Counted from the stretch's first letter, positions 53,379 to 61,957 are shown. The stretch is DNA of 64,000 nt from an uncultured Spirochaetia bacterium (GCA_937125225.1 CAKZLE010000004.1:62001-126000), one strand, 5' to 3'. A program made the numbers and translations. Notes: generated by a model from the letters alone, not told the origin.

Positions 53379-54473
53379 ATGAAAGTTTCAAAAAGATTTG
53401 TAGCAATTCTTTTAGTACTCGCTTTTCTAGGAACTTCTATGGCCGTGTTCGCACAGGGTCAGGAAGAACAAGCCTACATAGCTGTTGTATCTAAAGGTGA
53501 ACAGCATGACTTCTGGCAGCAAGTAAAACTTGGTGCTAAAGATGCAGCTGAGAAACTCGGTGTAGATATGACCTTTGAAGGACCACCATCAGAAAGTGAT
53601 GTACAGATTCAGGTAGAGATGTTGAATTCAGCTATGGCTAAGAATCCTGTAGCTATTGCTCTTGCAGCTCTAGATACTGGATCAGTTATGGACCAGCTTC
53701 AGGACGCTCTTGATAAGAATATCCCAGTAATCGGATTCGACTCTGGTGTTCCAAACGCTCCTGCTGGATCAATCTATGCAAATGCATCAACTGACAACTT
53801 CAATGCTGCCGGTGTTGCTGCTGAAAAAATGTTCGAAGTCATCAAAGCTGACATCGAAGCTGCAACAGCTGCTAACCCAGTAACAATCGTTGTTATGAAC
53901 CAGGACGCTTCTGGTGAATCACTTCTTAGCCGAGGAAAAGGTTTCAGAGATACAATGATCGAATTGATCGTTGCTGAGACTGCTCTTGGAAAAGACGACA
54001 TCAAAGTTATGGGTAACACTGCATATATCTCAGCAGATAACCCAACTAGCGGCTCAAAAGTCATGATCGATATGGTAGTTCCTGCTTCTGCTGATGCAAC
54101 TGATGCAACAGCTTCAGCACAGGCTGTATTGAACAAGGTTGAAGACGCTGGTACTCTTGGTATCTTCTGTTCAAACGAATCAACAGTCAAGGGTCTCCTA
54201 GCTGCAACCAATGATGGTTCAGATCTTCCTGGAAAATTCCCTGGACTCATAGTTGTAGGTTTTGATGCTGGTAAAGCACAGAAAGACGCTGTTCGAGCTG
54301 AGTACTTCTTAGGATCAATCACACAGGATCCTTACTCAATCGGATACAAAGCAGTATCTCTTGCTTACGATGCATACATGGGCAAAGCAGTATCAGATGT
54401 TGATACAGGTGCTAAGTTCTACAACAGTTCTAACATGGACGATGCTGACATCACCGGTCTTCTTTACGACTAA
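53379..54473 (+). CDS. CUT2 sugar ABC transporter substrate-binding protein
   Basis: 364 aa from ATG 53379, with AGGAGG (53367-53372) 6 bp upstream. The signal peptide ends near AVFAQG. The mature domain is Peripla_BP_4 type: FWQQVKLGAKDAAEKLGVDM, VIGFDSGVPNAPAGSIYANA, VVGFDAGKAQKDAV. Codons are strongly biased to GCT/GCA, GGT and AAC, unlike neighbours, as expected for the most highly expressed gene of an importer. The sugar is unknown; fucose or a sugar of the next cluster is a reasonable guess from context. Confidence 0.92.
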   Translation: MKVSKRFVAILLVLAFLGTSMAVFAQGQEEQAYIAVVSKGEQHDFWQQVKLGAKDAAEKLGVDMTFEGPPSESDVQIQVEMLNSAMAKNPVAIALAALDTGSVMDQLQDALDKNIPVIGFDSGVPNAPAGSIYANASTDNFNAAGVAAEKMFEVIKADIEAATAANPVTIVVMNQDASGESLLSRGKGFRDTMIELIVAETALGKDDIKVMGNTAYISADNPTSGSKVMIDMVVPASADATDATASAQAVLNKVEDAGTLGIFCSNESTVKGLLAATNDGSDLPGKFPGLIVVGFDAGKAQKDAVRAEYFLGSITQDPYSIGYKAVSLAYDAYMGKAVSDVDTGAKFYNSSNMDDADITGLLYD

Positions 54474-54500
54474 GATCAAGTATTGTTAATATGCTAATAA

Positions 54501-54526
54501 AGAGTCACTTCGGTGGCTCTTTTTTT
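54501..54526 (+). terminator. Terminator with UUCG tetraloop
   Basis: AGAGTCAC-TTCG-GTGGCTCT is an 8-bp stem (one G-U pair) with the stable TTCG loop, followed by six Ts. It ends the importer operon. Confidence 0.9.
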
Positions 54527-54589
54527 ACGCTTGGTAAATAAGAGTTTTCATGTTCTAAATGGTAGAGCTGATTTGATAGTATCCGATTG

Positions 54590-55140
54590 CTACATGAACA
54601 GGAACATTCCCATAGAGGATCCTGTATGAAGCCGTTGTTATCCGTCAGATCACATGATGAGACAAGGGCGTTCACGTCGATTCCATAGGATTCCAAAAGA
54701 TGTCCGGGAATCTGTAGGCTAATTCTTCGGGGTAGGTACAGTTCGAACAGAACTTACACTTCCTAGCATTCAGAGGAAGTATCTCTCCGAAGAAAGATAT
54801 GTCTTCGAGGATATATGTATGGATACTACGGTAGGTCTCATCATGGATACGCTTTGCCTCTTCCATCCCTTCAATATCAAAAGAATCCTCTAGTTGAAAG
54901 ATAATCTGTACGACTAACCCTTTCCTGAATCTTCTTACATATATGATCGATTCATCCAGTGGTCCCACAGCTCGAGACATACCTAGTTCATGCCATAATA
55001 GCCACAGGAGTTTTACTCACATGCAGTTCTGAAATCAGATGAGAAACTCATATTCGCGATATCTATGATCCTTGAGGAATCAGCCCCTTGTCTTACGTCC
55101 TCTTGTGATAAGTCGGTTATATCAGCATAAGCTGACTATA
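54590..55140 (-). pseudogene. Decayed DUF2284 metal-binding protein gene
   Basis: Fragments in several minus-strand frames rebuild a DUF2284 protein. The first reads SSRIIDIANMSFSSDFRTAC, a TAA, then NSCGYYGMN, a TAG where Trp is usual, then a one-base shift near the CPP motif. Next comes RFRKGLVVQIIFQLEDSFDI and CKFCSNCTYPEELAYRFPD (54672-54980), a further frameshift near 54,680-54,695, then SYGIDVNALVSSCDLTDNNG, ending near TAG 54590-54592. At least two stops and two shifts are present, so the gene is dead. The conserved Cys in the CxYPEExCRFP segment is also lost (AYRFP). Confidence 0.78.
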
Positions 55141-55160
55141 CTCTGATTTGAAGAGGGATG

Positions 55161-55202
55161 AAAAAAAAGCCCCTATAGACCTTTTGGGTGGATCTATAGG
55201 GG
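55161..55202 (-). terminator. Terminator of the aldo/keto reductase gene
   Basis: The stem CCCCTATAGA/TCTATAGGGG with a 20-nt loop is followed on the minus strand by eight Ts, 30 bp after the reductase stop. Confidence 0.88.
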
Positions 55203-55230
55203 AAAAAGGAGAGAAAAGTATTATGGAGAA

Positions 55231-56268
55231 TTAAGGAGGTGTGATTTCTCCATCAAGATCCCAGAGTGCTGTCCAGTCCTGGTCTTCCTTCCACAGGAAT
55301 ACCTGACCTTTGATCAAACGGCAATTCTTATTAAGATTAGCTAGAGCAGTCATCTCATCCTCAGTTAACGGATCGATCACTGAGCATTCTAGGTTGCTCA
55401 GATATTCATTCTTTCTTACTGAGAAGGGGATCGGGGTCTGCCCTCGCTGTACTGCCCATTTAATACAGATTACTGCTGGGTGAACGTTATGGTTCTTTGC
55501 GATCTCGAGTACCACAGGATCTTCGATATCGACAGTATCATTTTCGGTCTTGTCTCTATCAGGTCTCGTAGGAGATCCAATAGGGGTGAAGCCGATAGGT
55601 TGTACATCATTTGCTTTGAGGAAATCAAAGAACTCTTTCTGCTGGAAATGGGGATGGAGCTCCATCTCATTCACTGCAGGTTTGATCTTTGCATCTCTTA
55701 AGATGAGTTTCATCTTTGCGATAGTGGTGTTTGAGGTCCCGATATTCCTGACTAGTCCCAACTCTACGAGTTCTTCCATCTGTCTCCAAGTCTTCATGAA
55801 GTTCTCATGAATATAAGGTTTAGCATCAGGTGATCGTGAATCAACATCACAACCCGGTGCATGAAAGTTAGGGAAGGGCCAGTGAACGAGATAAAGGTCC
55901 AGGTAATCGACCTGTAGATCTTTCAATGACTGTTTACATGATTTGAGAACATCACCTTCACCGTGCATGTTGTTCCATACTTTTGAGGTGATCCATAATT
56001 CTTCTCGTTTGAGACCTCCATCCATGATGGATCTGAAAGCCTCTCCGATATTCTTCTCATTGCCATAGACTGAGGCACAGTCAAAATGACGATAACCGAT
56101 CTCTGCAGCTCCAACGACTGCGTCTGCAATATCTTCTGCACTAAAGCGGTCAGAACCGAATGTTCCAAGTCCTACTGCAGGAAGTAGATCCCCTGATCTC
56201 AATACTCTTTTTGGTACGAGATTCGGATCGATTCCATCACTTGCCTTGGTGAATGTTCTAATTGACAT
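55231..56268 (-). CDS. Aldo/keto reductase
   Basis: 345 aa. The catalytic tetrad is present: Asp in YRHFDCASVYGNE, Tyr in the same motif, Lys in LWITSKVWN and His in LVHWPF. It is an NADPH-dependent carbonyl reductase that would reduce an aldose to a polyol. Its promoter carries the 20-bp palindrome shared with the FGGY-kinase operon, and it is divergent from the GntR gene, so it belongs to that regulon. A role as aldose reductase in the first step of sugar breakdown is inferred. Confidence 0.9.
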   Translation of the reverse strand: MSIRTFTKASDGIDPNLVPKRVLRSGDLLPAVGLGTFGSDRFSAEDIADAVVGAAEIGYRHFDCASVYGNEKNIGEAFRSIMDGGLKREELWITSKVWNNMHGEGDVLKSCKQSLKDLQVDYLDLYLVHWPFPNFHAPGCDVDSRSPDAKPYIHENFMKTWRQMEELVELGLVRNIGTSNTTIAKMKLILRDAKIKPAVNEMELHPHFQQKEFFDFLKANDVQPIGFTPIGSPTRPDRDKTENDTVDIEDPVVLEIAKNHNVHPAVICIKWAVQRGQTPIPFSVRKNEYLSNLECSVIDPLTEDEMTALANLNKNCRLIKGQVFLWKEDQDWTALWDLDGEITPP

Positions 56269-56292
56269 AGTGAACTCCTTCTGTTTCTTAGC

Positions 56293-56312
56293 TGTTATAG
56301 TACACTATAACA
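56293..56312 (-). promoter_or_regulatory. GntR operator over the reductase -10 box
   Basis: On the minus strand this reads TGTTATAGTGTACTATAACA, identical to the site at 57575-57594 before the kinase gene. Its TATAGT serves as the -10 box, with TTTACG 17 bp upstream as -35. Binding would block transcription of the reductase gene. Confidence 0.85.
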
Positions 56313-56400
56313 CGATATGTTTTGTTCGTAAAGGGTAAAGATAGATAATATTCATATAGCATTATGTTGACTGTTCTATCTGTTCTAGGACAGTTAATTG

Positions 56401-56429
56401 TTGACGGTTTTTCACTATGCCTCTACTAT
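56401..56429 (+). promoter_or_regulatory. Promoter of the GntR gene
   Basis: TTGACG (56401-56406) and TACTAT (56424-56429) are separated by 17 bp and lie 32 bp before the ATG. The TGTTATAGT operator is absent here, so the regulator gene seems not to be autoregulated through the same site. Confidence 0.62.
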
Positions 56430-56461
56430 AGAGTTATCACTGAATCAAGAAGGTAAATCAG

Positions 56462-57526
56462 ATGACCCTACAGGTTGATAAGAATAGTACGATCCCCCCA
56501 TTCCAGCAGATCAAGAACCAGATAAAGGCAGCAATCGTCTCAGGAGAGTATCCTGCAGAGGCTGCATTACCTTCAGTCAGAGAAGTCTCAAGGATCACCA
56601 ATGTTGCTTTGACGACAGCTCAGCGCGTATATACTGATCTTAGAAATGAAAACTATATCTATTCAATGAGAGGTAAGGGGAATTTTGTCAAATCTCTTGC
56701 TGATAGGATCAACCATCAGATTCATGTGTTTCTTCCCTCATCCTCCCTCTCCTTCTTTACCAAGATCCTTCAAGGGGTATTCTCTGCAGCCTATTCAAAG
56801 AACTGGGAAGTCATAGTACATAGTCTTGAGACTGATAAACTTCTTTGGAATGAGCATACGATCGAGATGCTCACAGATGCGATCGATCAGAATGCTGGAG
56901 TGATCTTCATTGAGGAAGCTTTCGGTGATGTTAAACAGAAATGTATCGAGGCTGCGAAGATCATTCCCTTTGTATCCATCGAGTGGAAACTTCAAGGGGC
57001 CTCGTCAGTCACGAATGATTATGAACACTCGATGTACCAGGCCATGAAGTATCTCGTTGAGCAAAAGAGTAGTAAGCGCTTTCTTATATTAAAGGGACGT
57101 GATTATCAGTATAACGCTTCACAGAAGATCCAGGGAATCCATAAGGTGGTTGAAGAATTCAATCTTTTGATCAATAGAGACATCTATTTCAGAGATAGTG
57201 ATTTTGATGCGATCTCCGGTTATGATGTGACACAGGGGTTCTTTAAGGATAAATCGGTAGATACGGTTATCTGTGCCAATGACTATGAGGCAATCGGGGT
57301 CATCGGAGCACTCACCCAGAAGGGTCTTCTCGTAGGAAAGGATGTAAGAGTCCTCGGCTATGGTGATATGACAGATAAGACCACCAACTATTTCCCTTTA
57401 TCCACGGTATCTCAGAATCTTGCTCAGGTCGGCCTCAGTGCGGTGGAAGAGATCTTCAGATTATCGAGTGGTGAATCTATCCGCGATATTACTGTTGCAG
57501 CACATCTTGAGATGAGAAACACCTAA
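56462..57526 (+). CDS. GntR-type regulator with LacI-like sensor domain
   Basis: 354 aa. The N-terminal GntR winged helix (about 10-78) shows IPPFQQIKNQIKAAIVSGEY followed by LPSVREVSRITNVALTTAQRVYTDL. The C-terminal part (about 88-354) is a periplasmic-binding-type sensor with VFIEEAFGDV, SIEWKLQGAS, TVICANDYEAIGVIGAL and LGYGDMTD. This hybrid is the AraR-like arrangement that binds a sugar directly. It is flanked by two identical palindromes before the reductase and kinase genes and is their likely repressor. Confidence 0.88.
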   Translation: MTLQVDKNSTIPPFQQIKNQIKAAIVSGEYPAEAALPSVREVSRITNVALTTAQRVYTDLRNENYIYSMRGKGNFVKSLADRINHQIHVFLPSSSLSFFTKILQGVFSAAYSKNWEVIVHSLETDKLLWNEHTIEMLTDAIDQNAGVIFIEEAFGDVKQKCIEAAKIIPFVSIEWKLQGASSVTNDYEHSMYQAMKYLVEQKSSKRFLILKGRDYQYNASQKIQGIHKVVEEFNLLINRDIYFRDSDFDAISGYDVTQGFFKDKSVDTVICANDYEAIGVIGALTQKGLLVGKDVRVLGYGDMTDKTTNYFPLSTVSQNLAQVGLSAVEEIFRLSSGESIRDITVAAHLEMRNT

Positions 57527-57574
57527 AAGCATAAGAAGATACGAGAAAGAAGGATTGTTTAAATGGGATTATGA

Positions 57575-57594
57575 TGTTATAGTGTACTATAACA
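57575..57594 (+). promoter_or_regulatory. GntR operator over the kinase-operon -10 box
   Basis: TGTTATAGTGTACTATAACA has perfect 9-bp arms. TATAGT (57578-57583) lies within it and TTGTTT (57555-57560) is 17 bp upstream, so the repressor would cover the -10 box. The same sequence, same orientation relative to the gene, occurs at 56293-56312. Confidence 0.87.
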
Positions 57595-57616
57595 GTTAGT
57601 CATCAAGGAGTATTAT

Positions 57617-59113
57617 ATGAGTAAATATATCCTGAGTATCGATCTTGGCACCACAAGCATGAAAGCTGCGGTATACCAATTAGATTTTACCCCTGTATAT
57701 ACAGTACAGAAGGGGTATCAGACAACATTCCCTCATGAGGGCTGGGCTCAACAACACCCTGATATGTGGTGGAAGGTCCTCTCAGAGGTGGTGAAGGAGC
57801 TCTTAGAAAAGAGTCGGATAGCACCTTCAGATATTGCCGTCATCGGTATTGATAGTATGTCTTCTGCAGTAGTCCCCCTCGATGGAGAGGGTAATGTCCT
57901 CTATCCAGCAATGCTCTGGATGGATAGGCGAGCACGAACAGAGTGTGATGATATTGACTATATATTCGGAAACAAGTTCTTCACGATCAGTGGGAACCAT
58001 AATGACCCCTCGAACTTCGGGCCTAAGATCATGTGGCTCAAGATGAATGAACCTGATGTCTATGATAAGACATCGGTGATTCTCCATGCCAATGGATTTC
58101 TTGCCTATCGACTCACTGATGAACTGACTATGGATGTCAGTGAATGTGGATTATCGCAGTTATGCTATACCGCAGAGTCGGCATGGTCTGAGGAACTTCT
58201 CACAGGCTGTGGTATCGATAGAGAGAAATTACCTGAGATAAGAGAATGTACCTCAGTCATCGGAAAGGTGACTAACAGAGCAGCCGCTATTACCGGTCTT
58301 GCAGCGGGAACTCCAGTAGTCGCAGGATCCATGGATAATGTGGCCGCAGGTGTTGGAGCAGGACTCTATCAACAGCATGATGTCTATGTCTCAGCGGGAA
58401 CGGTAACTACTGTGAACAGTTGCATCAGTACTCCTGAATATAGTGAGAAGATGCATCTGTATCGACATGCAGTCCCGAACCGTTGGCTATCAGTAGCGGG
58501 AGTCGATTATGGTGGAGCTGGCTTGAAATGGTTCAAAGAGATATTGGAGAATGATGATTTCAAAGAGATTGACCGATTGGCCACAGAGGCGGTCACACGG
58601 GTGAATTCACCTCTGTTCTTCCCCTATATGGTAGGGCAGAGAGCACCTTTATGGAATGATGACACGAGGGGAGTCCTCTATGGACTGACTCCTGCAGTAA
58701 CGAAAGGTGAACTCCTTCGGACTCTCATGGAGGGTAATGTCCTTGGTGTCAGAAGAATCTTCGGAGAGCTCAACAGGATGGGGGTCCGACCAAACCAGGT
58801 GCGACTCACAGGTGGTTGTGCAAACAGTACTATCTGGTCTGAGTTGTTTGCAGATATCCTTTCAATGGAGGTGGTCATTCCCGGTTCAGGAGATGTTGCT
58901 TCCCTTGGCTCTGCTATGATCGCAGCAGTCGGAGCTGGTATCGTAGATGATTTTGAATCTGCAGCAGAGACAATTCCTATTAGAGAGACCTTTACTCCTC
59001 ATGGAGAGGAGATACATAGGATGTATGAAAAGAGAATGGAACTTTTTAATACTATTTACGAAAAATTAGAAGATACCTTCCATACCTTTGGTGCCTCTGT
59101 AAAAGAGTCCTAG
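57617..59113 (+). CDS. FGGY-family sugar kinase (xylulokinase-like)
   Basis: 498 aa. The N-terminal phosphate motif LSIDLGTTSMKAAVYQ and the FGGY signatures AMLWMDRRAR, GSMDNVAAGVGAG and LTGGCANSTIWSELFADIL are present. Length and motifs are closest to xylulokinase-like members; the substrate could be a ketopentose or ketohexose. First gene of a four-gene operon with Zn-dehydrogenase, GatZ-like protein and FucU, 25 bp before the next start. Repressed by the GntR protein, inferred from the operator. Confidence 0.9.
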   Translation: MSKYILSIDLGTTSMKAAVYQLDFTPVYTVQKGYQTTFPHEGWAQQHPDMWWKVLSEVVKELLEKSRIAPSDIAVIGIDSMSSAVVPLDGEGNVLYPAMLWMDRRARTECDDIDYIFGNKFFTISGNHNDPSNFGPKIMWLKMNEPDVYDKTSVILHANGFLAYRLTDELTMDVSECGLSQLCYTAESAWSEELLTGCGIDREKLPEIRECTSVIGKVTNRAAAITGLAAGTPVVAGSMDNVAAGVGAGLYQQHDVYVSAGTVTTVNSCISTPEYSEKMHLYRHAVPNRWLSVAGVDYGGAGLKWFKEILENDDFKEIDRLATEAVTRVNSPLFFPYMVGQRAPLWNDDTRGVLYGLTPAVTKGELLRTLMEGNVLGVRRIFGELNRMGVRPNQVRLTGGCANSTIWSELFADILSMEVVIPGSGDVASLGSAMIAAVGAGIVDDFESAAETIPIRETFTPHGEEIHRMYEKRMELFNTIYEKLEDTFHTFGASVKES

Positions 59114-59138
59114 GTGGAAGGAGATAAGGAGTAGCGGT

Positions 59139-60176
59139 GTGAAAGCAGCATTAAGAAGTGCGCTGAAACAGGTAGAGTGTGTAGAGATCGATAAACCTAC
59201 AGCAGGTGATGGTGAAGTCATCATCAAAGTCGCATTTGCAGGGATCTGTGGATCAGATATTCATCGAATGGTCGATGATAATGAGAAATGGAACCGCATC
59301 GTCCTTGGCCATGAGTTCTCAGGTTATATCGAGGAGATAGGAGAAGGGGTCGAAGGTCTCACTAAAGGTGATCGTGTCACTGCAGTCCCCCTAGAACCTT
59401 GTCACCACTGTAAGTGGTGCCAGCAGGGACTCTATTCACTTTGCGGTGGATACTCATTCGTCGGTTCAAGAAAACATGGGGCATTTGCCCAGTTTGTCCG
59501 GGTAAAGGCTGATAATGTCCTGAAACTCGGGGACAAGGTCAGTATGCGACAGGGAGCTCTGATGGAGCCTGTCACAGTGACCCTTCATCCGGTACTCGAG
59601 TTGGGGACCATTGCAGGTAAAAGAGCTCTTATTATCGGTTCAGGTACCATTGGGGTACTTGCCATATCGGTACTGAAGAAGATGGGGGTCTCTGATGTGA
59701 CTGTTTCAGATGTCGTAGATCAGAAACTCGAACTTGCAACGAGATGCGGTGCAGACCGGGTGGTCAACGTGCTCAACGAACCTCTTACAGAGGTAGCTGA
59801 GAAAGAGGGCCTCTATGATATCGTACTTGAATGTTCAGGAACCCATATTGGGAAGAATGATGCTATGAATGTGGCTAATGGGAAGGGCACTATCGTTTTT
59901 GTCGGTACCTCTCCAAAAGATGCACAGTTCAGTGGAGAGACTCTTGAGAGGATCAACCGTAAAGAGTTGACTATCAAGGGTTCTTGGATGAACTATTCAG
60001 CACCATGGCCTGGTAATGAATGGAAGATCGTGAACGATATGATGAATGAAGGACTTATAGATGAGAAGCTTATTGTCTCACATGAGTTTGGAGTAGAAGA
60101 TATGCAGAAGGCATATGATGTGATCTTCGGTGGTGAGTACTACGTGAAGATCCTTATAGCTATGGGAGAAGAATAA
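59139..60176 (+). CDS. Zinc-dependent polyol/alcohol dehydrogenase (GatD/sorbitol dehydrogenase-like)
   Basis: 345 aa, start GTG with AAGGAG upstream. Catalytic zinc ligands are Cys in GICGSDIH and the His-Glu pair in LGHEFSGYIEE. The structural zinc site is PCHHCKWCQQGLYSLC, four cysteines. NAD-binding loop IIGSGTIGVLA. This subgroup oxidises polyols or their phosphates (galactitol-1-phosphate, sorbitol) to ketoses. The TAATG overlap with the next gene indicates translational coupling. Confidence 0.88.
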   Translation: MKAALRSALKQVECVEIDKPTAGDGEVIIKVAFAGICGSDIHRMVDDNEKWNRIVLGHEFSGYIEEIGEGVEGLTKGDRVTAVPLEPCHHCKWCQQGLYSLCGGYSFVGSRKHGAFAQFVRVKADNVLKLGDKVSMRQGALMEPVTVTLHPVLELGTIAGKRALIIGSGTIGVLAISVLKKMGVSDVTVSDVVDQKLELATRCGADRVVNVLNEPLTEVAEKEGLYDIVLECSGTHIGKNDAMNVANGKGTIVFVGTSPKDAQFSGETLERINRKELTIKGSWMNYSAPWPGNEWKIVNDMMNEGLIDEKLIVSHEFGVEDMQKAYDVIFGGEYYVKILIAMGEE

Positions 60177-61486
60177 TGAGCGATGCATTAACAGGATTTC
60201 AGGCAATGCTTATCAGTAATAGAGAGAATGGAACAGGTGGAATCTGTTCTGTATGTTCCGCTCATGCTGAAGTGATAAAGGCAAGTATGGAACAGGCTGT
60301 AGAAGATGATTCTATCGTCTTGATCGAGGCAACTTCCAACCAGGTGAACCAGTTCGGTGGTTATACCGGTATGAAGGCACCAGATTTCGTCGAGTATGTG
60401 AACAGACTCGCCGATGAGGTTGGCTTTCCCAAAGAGAGAGTACTTCTTGGTGGTGATCACCTCGGACCCAACTCCTGGCAGGATGAACCAGCTGCCTCCG
60501 CGATGGATAAGGCAGAGGAGCTCATCAGGTCCTATGTGGCCGCAGGCTTTCGGAAGATCCACCTCGACTGCAGTATGTTCTGTGCAGACGATGAGGGTGA
60601 TCGACATGCAGCACTTGCTGATAGTATCGTAGGTGCTCGTGCAGCACGTTTATGCGCTGCAAGTGAGGATGAGTGGGCAAAGACCGATGGTAAGGGTGCT
60701 AGACCTCTCTATATCATCGGGACAGAGGTCCCTATTCCTGGTGGAGCACAGGAAGAGGAAGATACAGTCATCCCTACTACTGCTGAAGATGCGAACCGGA
60801 CCATCGCAGTGACAAAGAGTTGCTTTGAAGATGCGGGTCTTGCCGATGTCTGGTCACGAGTGATAGCTCTTGTCGTTCAACCCGGTGTTGAGTTCGGTGA
60901 TGATCAGATCTTTGACTATGTACCTGCAGCAGCAGCAGGCTTGAGTGAATCGATCATGGCGCATTCAGGGATGGTCTTCGAGGCCCATTCTACTGATTAT
61001 CAGAGGGAAGAGGGACTTGCTGAACTAGTTCGTGATCACTTCTGTATCCTCAAAGTCGGTCCATGGTTGACCTATGCTTACCGAGAGGCGATCTATCTAC
61101 TCGCTGATGTAGAGAAAGAGTTGATCACAGATGAAAGCCGACTCTCACGAGTCAAAGAGGTGATCGAAGAGGTCATGCTCGCGAAGCCAGGGAACTGGAA
61201 GAAATACTATAAGGGAACAGATGAAGAGATCACCTACAAGAGAAAGTACAGTTTCAGTGATCGTTCTAGATACTACTGGCCGGATGCAGATATACAGGGT
61301 GCTATCGCAACTCTCAATGCGAATCTGAGAGAGAAGGGCATACCGTTTTCCCTGCTCAGTCAATATTTCCCGGTTGAATTCACTATGATACGAGATGGGA
61401 AACTAGATAATGACCCTGTTGCGATCGCTCGTCAGAGAGTTCGTCAGGTAGTGAGCATCTATTCACGAGCAAGCGGAATCGCATAG
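60176..61486 (+). CDS. GatZ/KbaZ-like protein without a GatY partner
   Basis: 436 aa, full length for the family. Motifs: ENGTGGICSVCSAHAEVIKA, VLLGGDHLGPNSWQDEPA, AAGFRKIHLDCSMFCADD, YIIGTEVPIPGGAQEEEDTV and AHSGMVFEAHSTDYQ. GatZ/KbaZ was named as a non-catalytic partner of tagatose-bisphosphate aldolase GatY/KbaY. Stand-alone homologues have been described as ketohexose-6-phosphate C4-epimerases (tagatose-6-P to fructose-6-P). There is no GatY/KbaY in the window, so the stand-alone role fits better. Confidence 0.88.
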   Translation: MSDALTGFQAMLISNRENGTGGICSVCSAHAEVIKASMEQAVEDDSIVLIEATSNQVNQFGGYTGMKAPDFVEYVNRLADEVGFPKERVLLGGDHLGPNSWQDEPAASAMDKAEELIRSYVAAGFRKIHLDCSMFCADDEGDRHAALADSIVGARAARLCAASEDEWAKTDGKGARPLYIIGTEVPIPGGAQEEEDTVIPTTAEDANRTIAVTKSCFEDAGLADVWSRVIALVVQPGVEFGDDQIFDYVPAAAAGLSESIMAHSGMVFEAHSTDYQREEGLAELVRDHFCILKVGPWLTYAYREAIYLLADVEKELITDESRLSRVKEVIEEVMLAKPGNWKKYYKGTDEEITYKRKYSFSDRSRYYWPDADIQGAIATLNANLREKGIPFSLLSQYFPVEFTMIRDGKLDNDPVAIARQRVRQVVSIYSRASGIA

Positions 61487-61498
61487 GAGGATATGATC

Positions 61499-61930
61499 AT
61501 GTTACGAGGTATAGCACCACAGATTTCACCTGAGCTATTGAAAGCTCTAGCAGAGATGGGGCATAGCGATGAGATCGTGATCTCAGATGCGTTCTTTCCT
61601 GCTGCAAAATATAATGATAGGATCATCAGAGCTGATGGTATCAAGATAGCGGATCTCCTTGCAGGGATTCTCCCTCTGATTACCTTGGATAGTTATGTCC
61701 CCTCTCCGGTCCTCATGATGCAGCCTGGGGAAGGTGATGAACTTGACCCTACTGTTGAGGCAGCTTATCGTGCTGAGATAGACAAAGTATGGCCAGAGAC
61801 TCCTGAAACAGGGCGGATCGATAGATTCGAGTTCTATGAAAGAACGAAGAGTGCCTTCTGCGTCGTAGTGAGCGGTGAGACTGCGAAGTATGGCAATGTC
61901 ATCCTGAGTAAGGGTGTGATCAACCGATAA
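61499..61930 (+). CDS. RbsD/FucU family sugar mutarotase (second copy)
   Basis: 143 aa from ATG 61499, 8 bp after AGGAGG (61485-61490); ATG 61493 is too close. It opens MLRGIAPQISPELLKALAEM, like the first FucU, with His22 and Asp24 (GHSDE) conserved. About half of the positions appear identical to the 43,493 copy. As the last gene of the kinase operon it probably equilibrates anomers of the sugar this operon uses. The sugar need not be fucose. Confidence 0.88.
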   Translation: MLRGIAPQISPELLKALAEMGHSDEIVISDAFFPAAKYNDRIIRADGIKIADLLAGILPLITLDSYVPSPVLMMQPGEGDELDPTVEAAYRAEIDKVWPETPETGRIDRFEFYERTKSAFCVVVSGETAKYGNVILSKGVINR

Positions 61931-61957
61931 TCAATTCAATTCTTATGAGATATGAAG

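Noticed and set aside
54505-54696. Independent small ORF of 63 codons on the minus strand
   Set aside because: Its first residues continue the DUF2284 protein (SYGIDVNALV) in another frame, so it is the 3' fragment of the pseudogene.
60176-61486. Calling the GatZ-like gene a tagatose-bisphosphate aldolase
   Set aside because: The GatY/KbaY catalytic subunit is absent from the window and GatZ itself is not the aldolase subunit.
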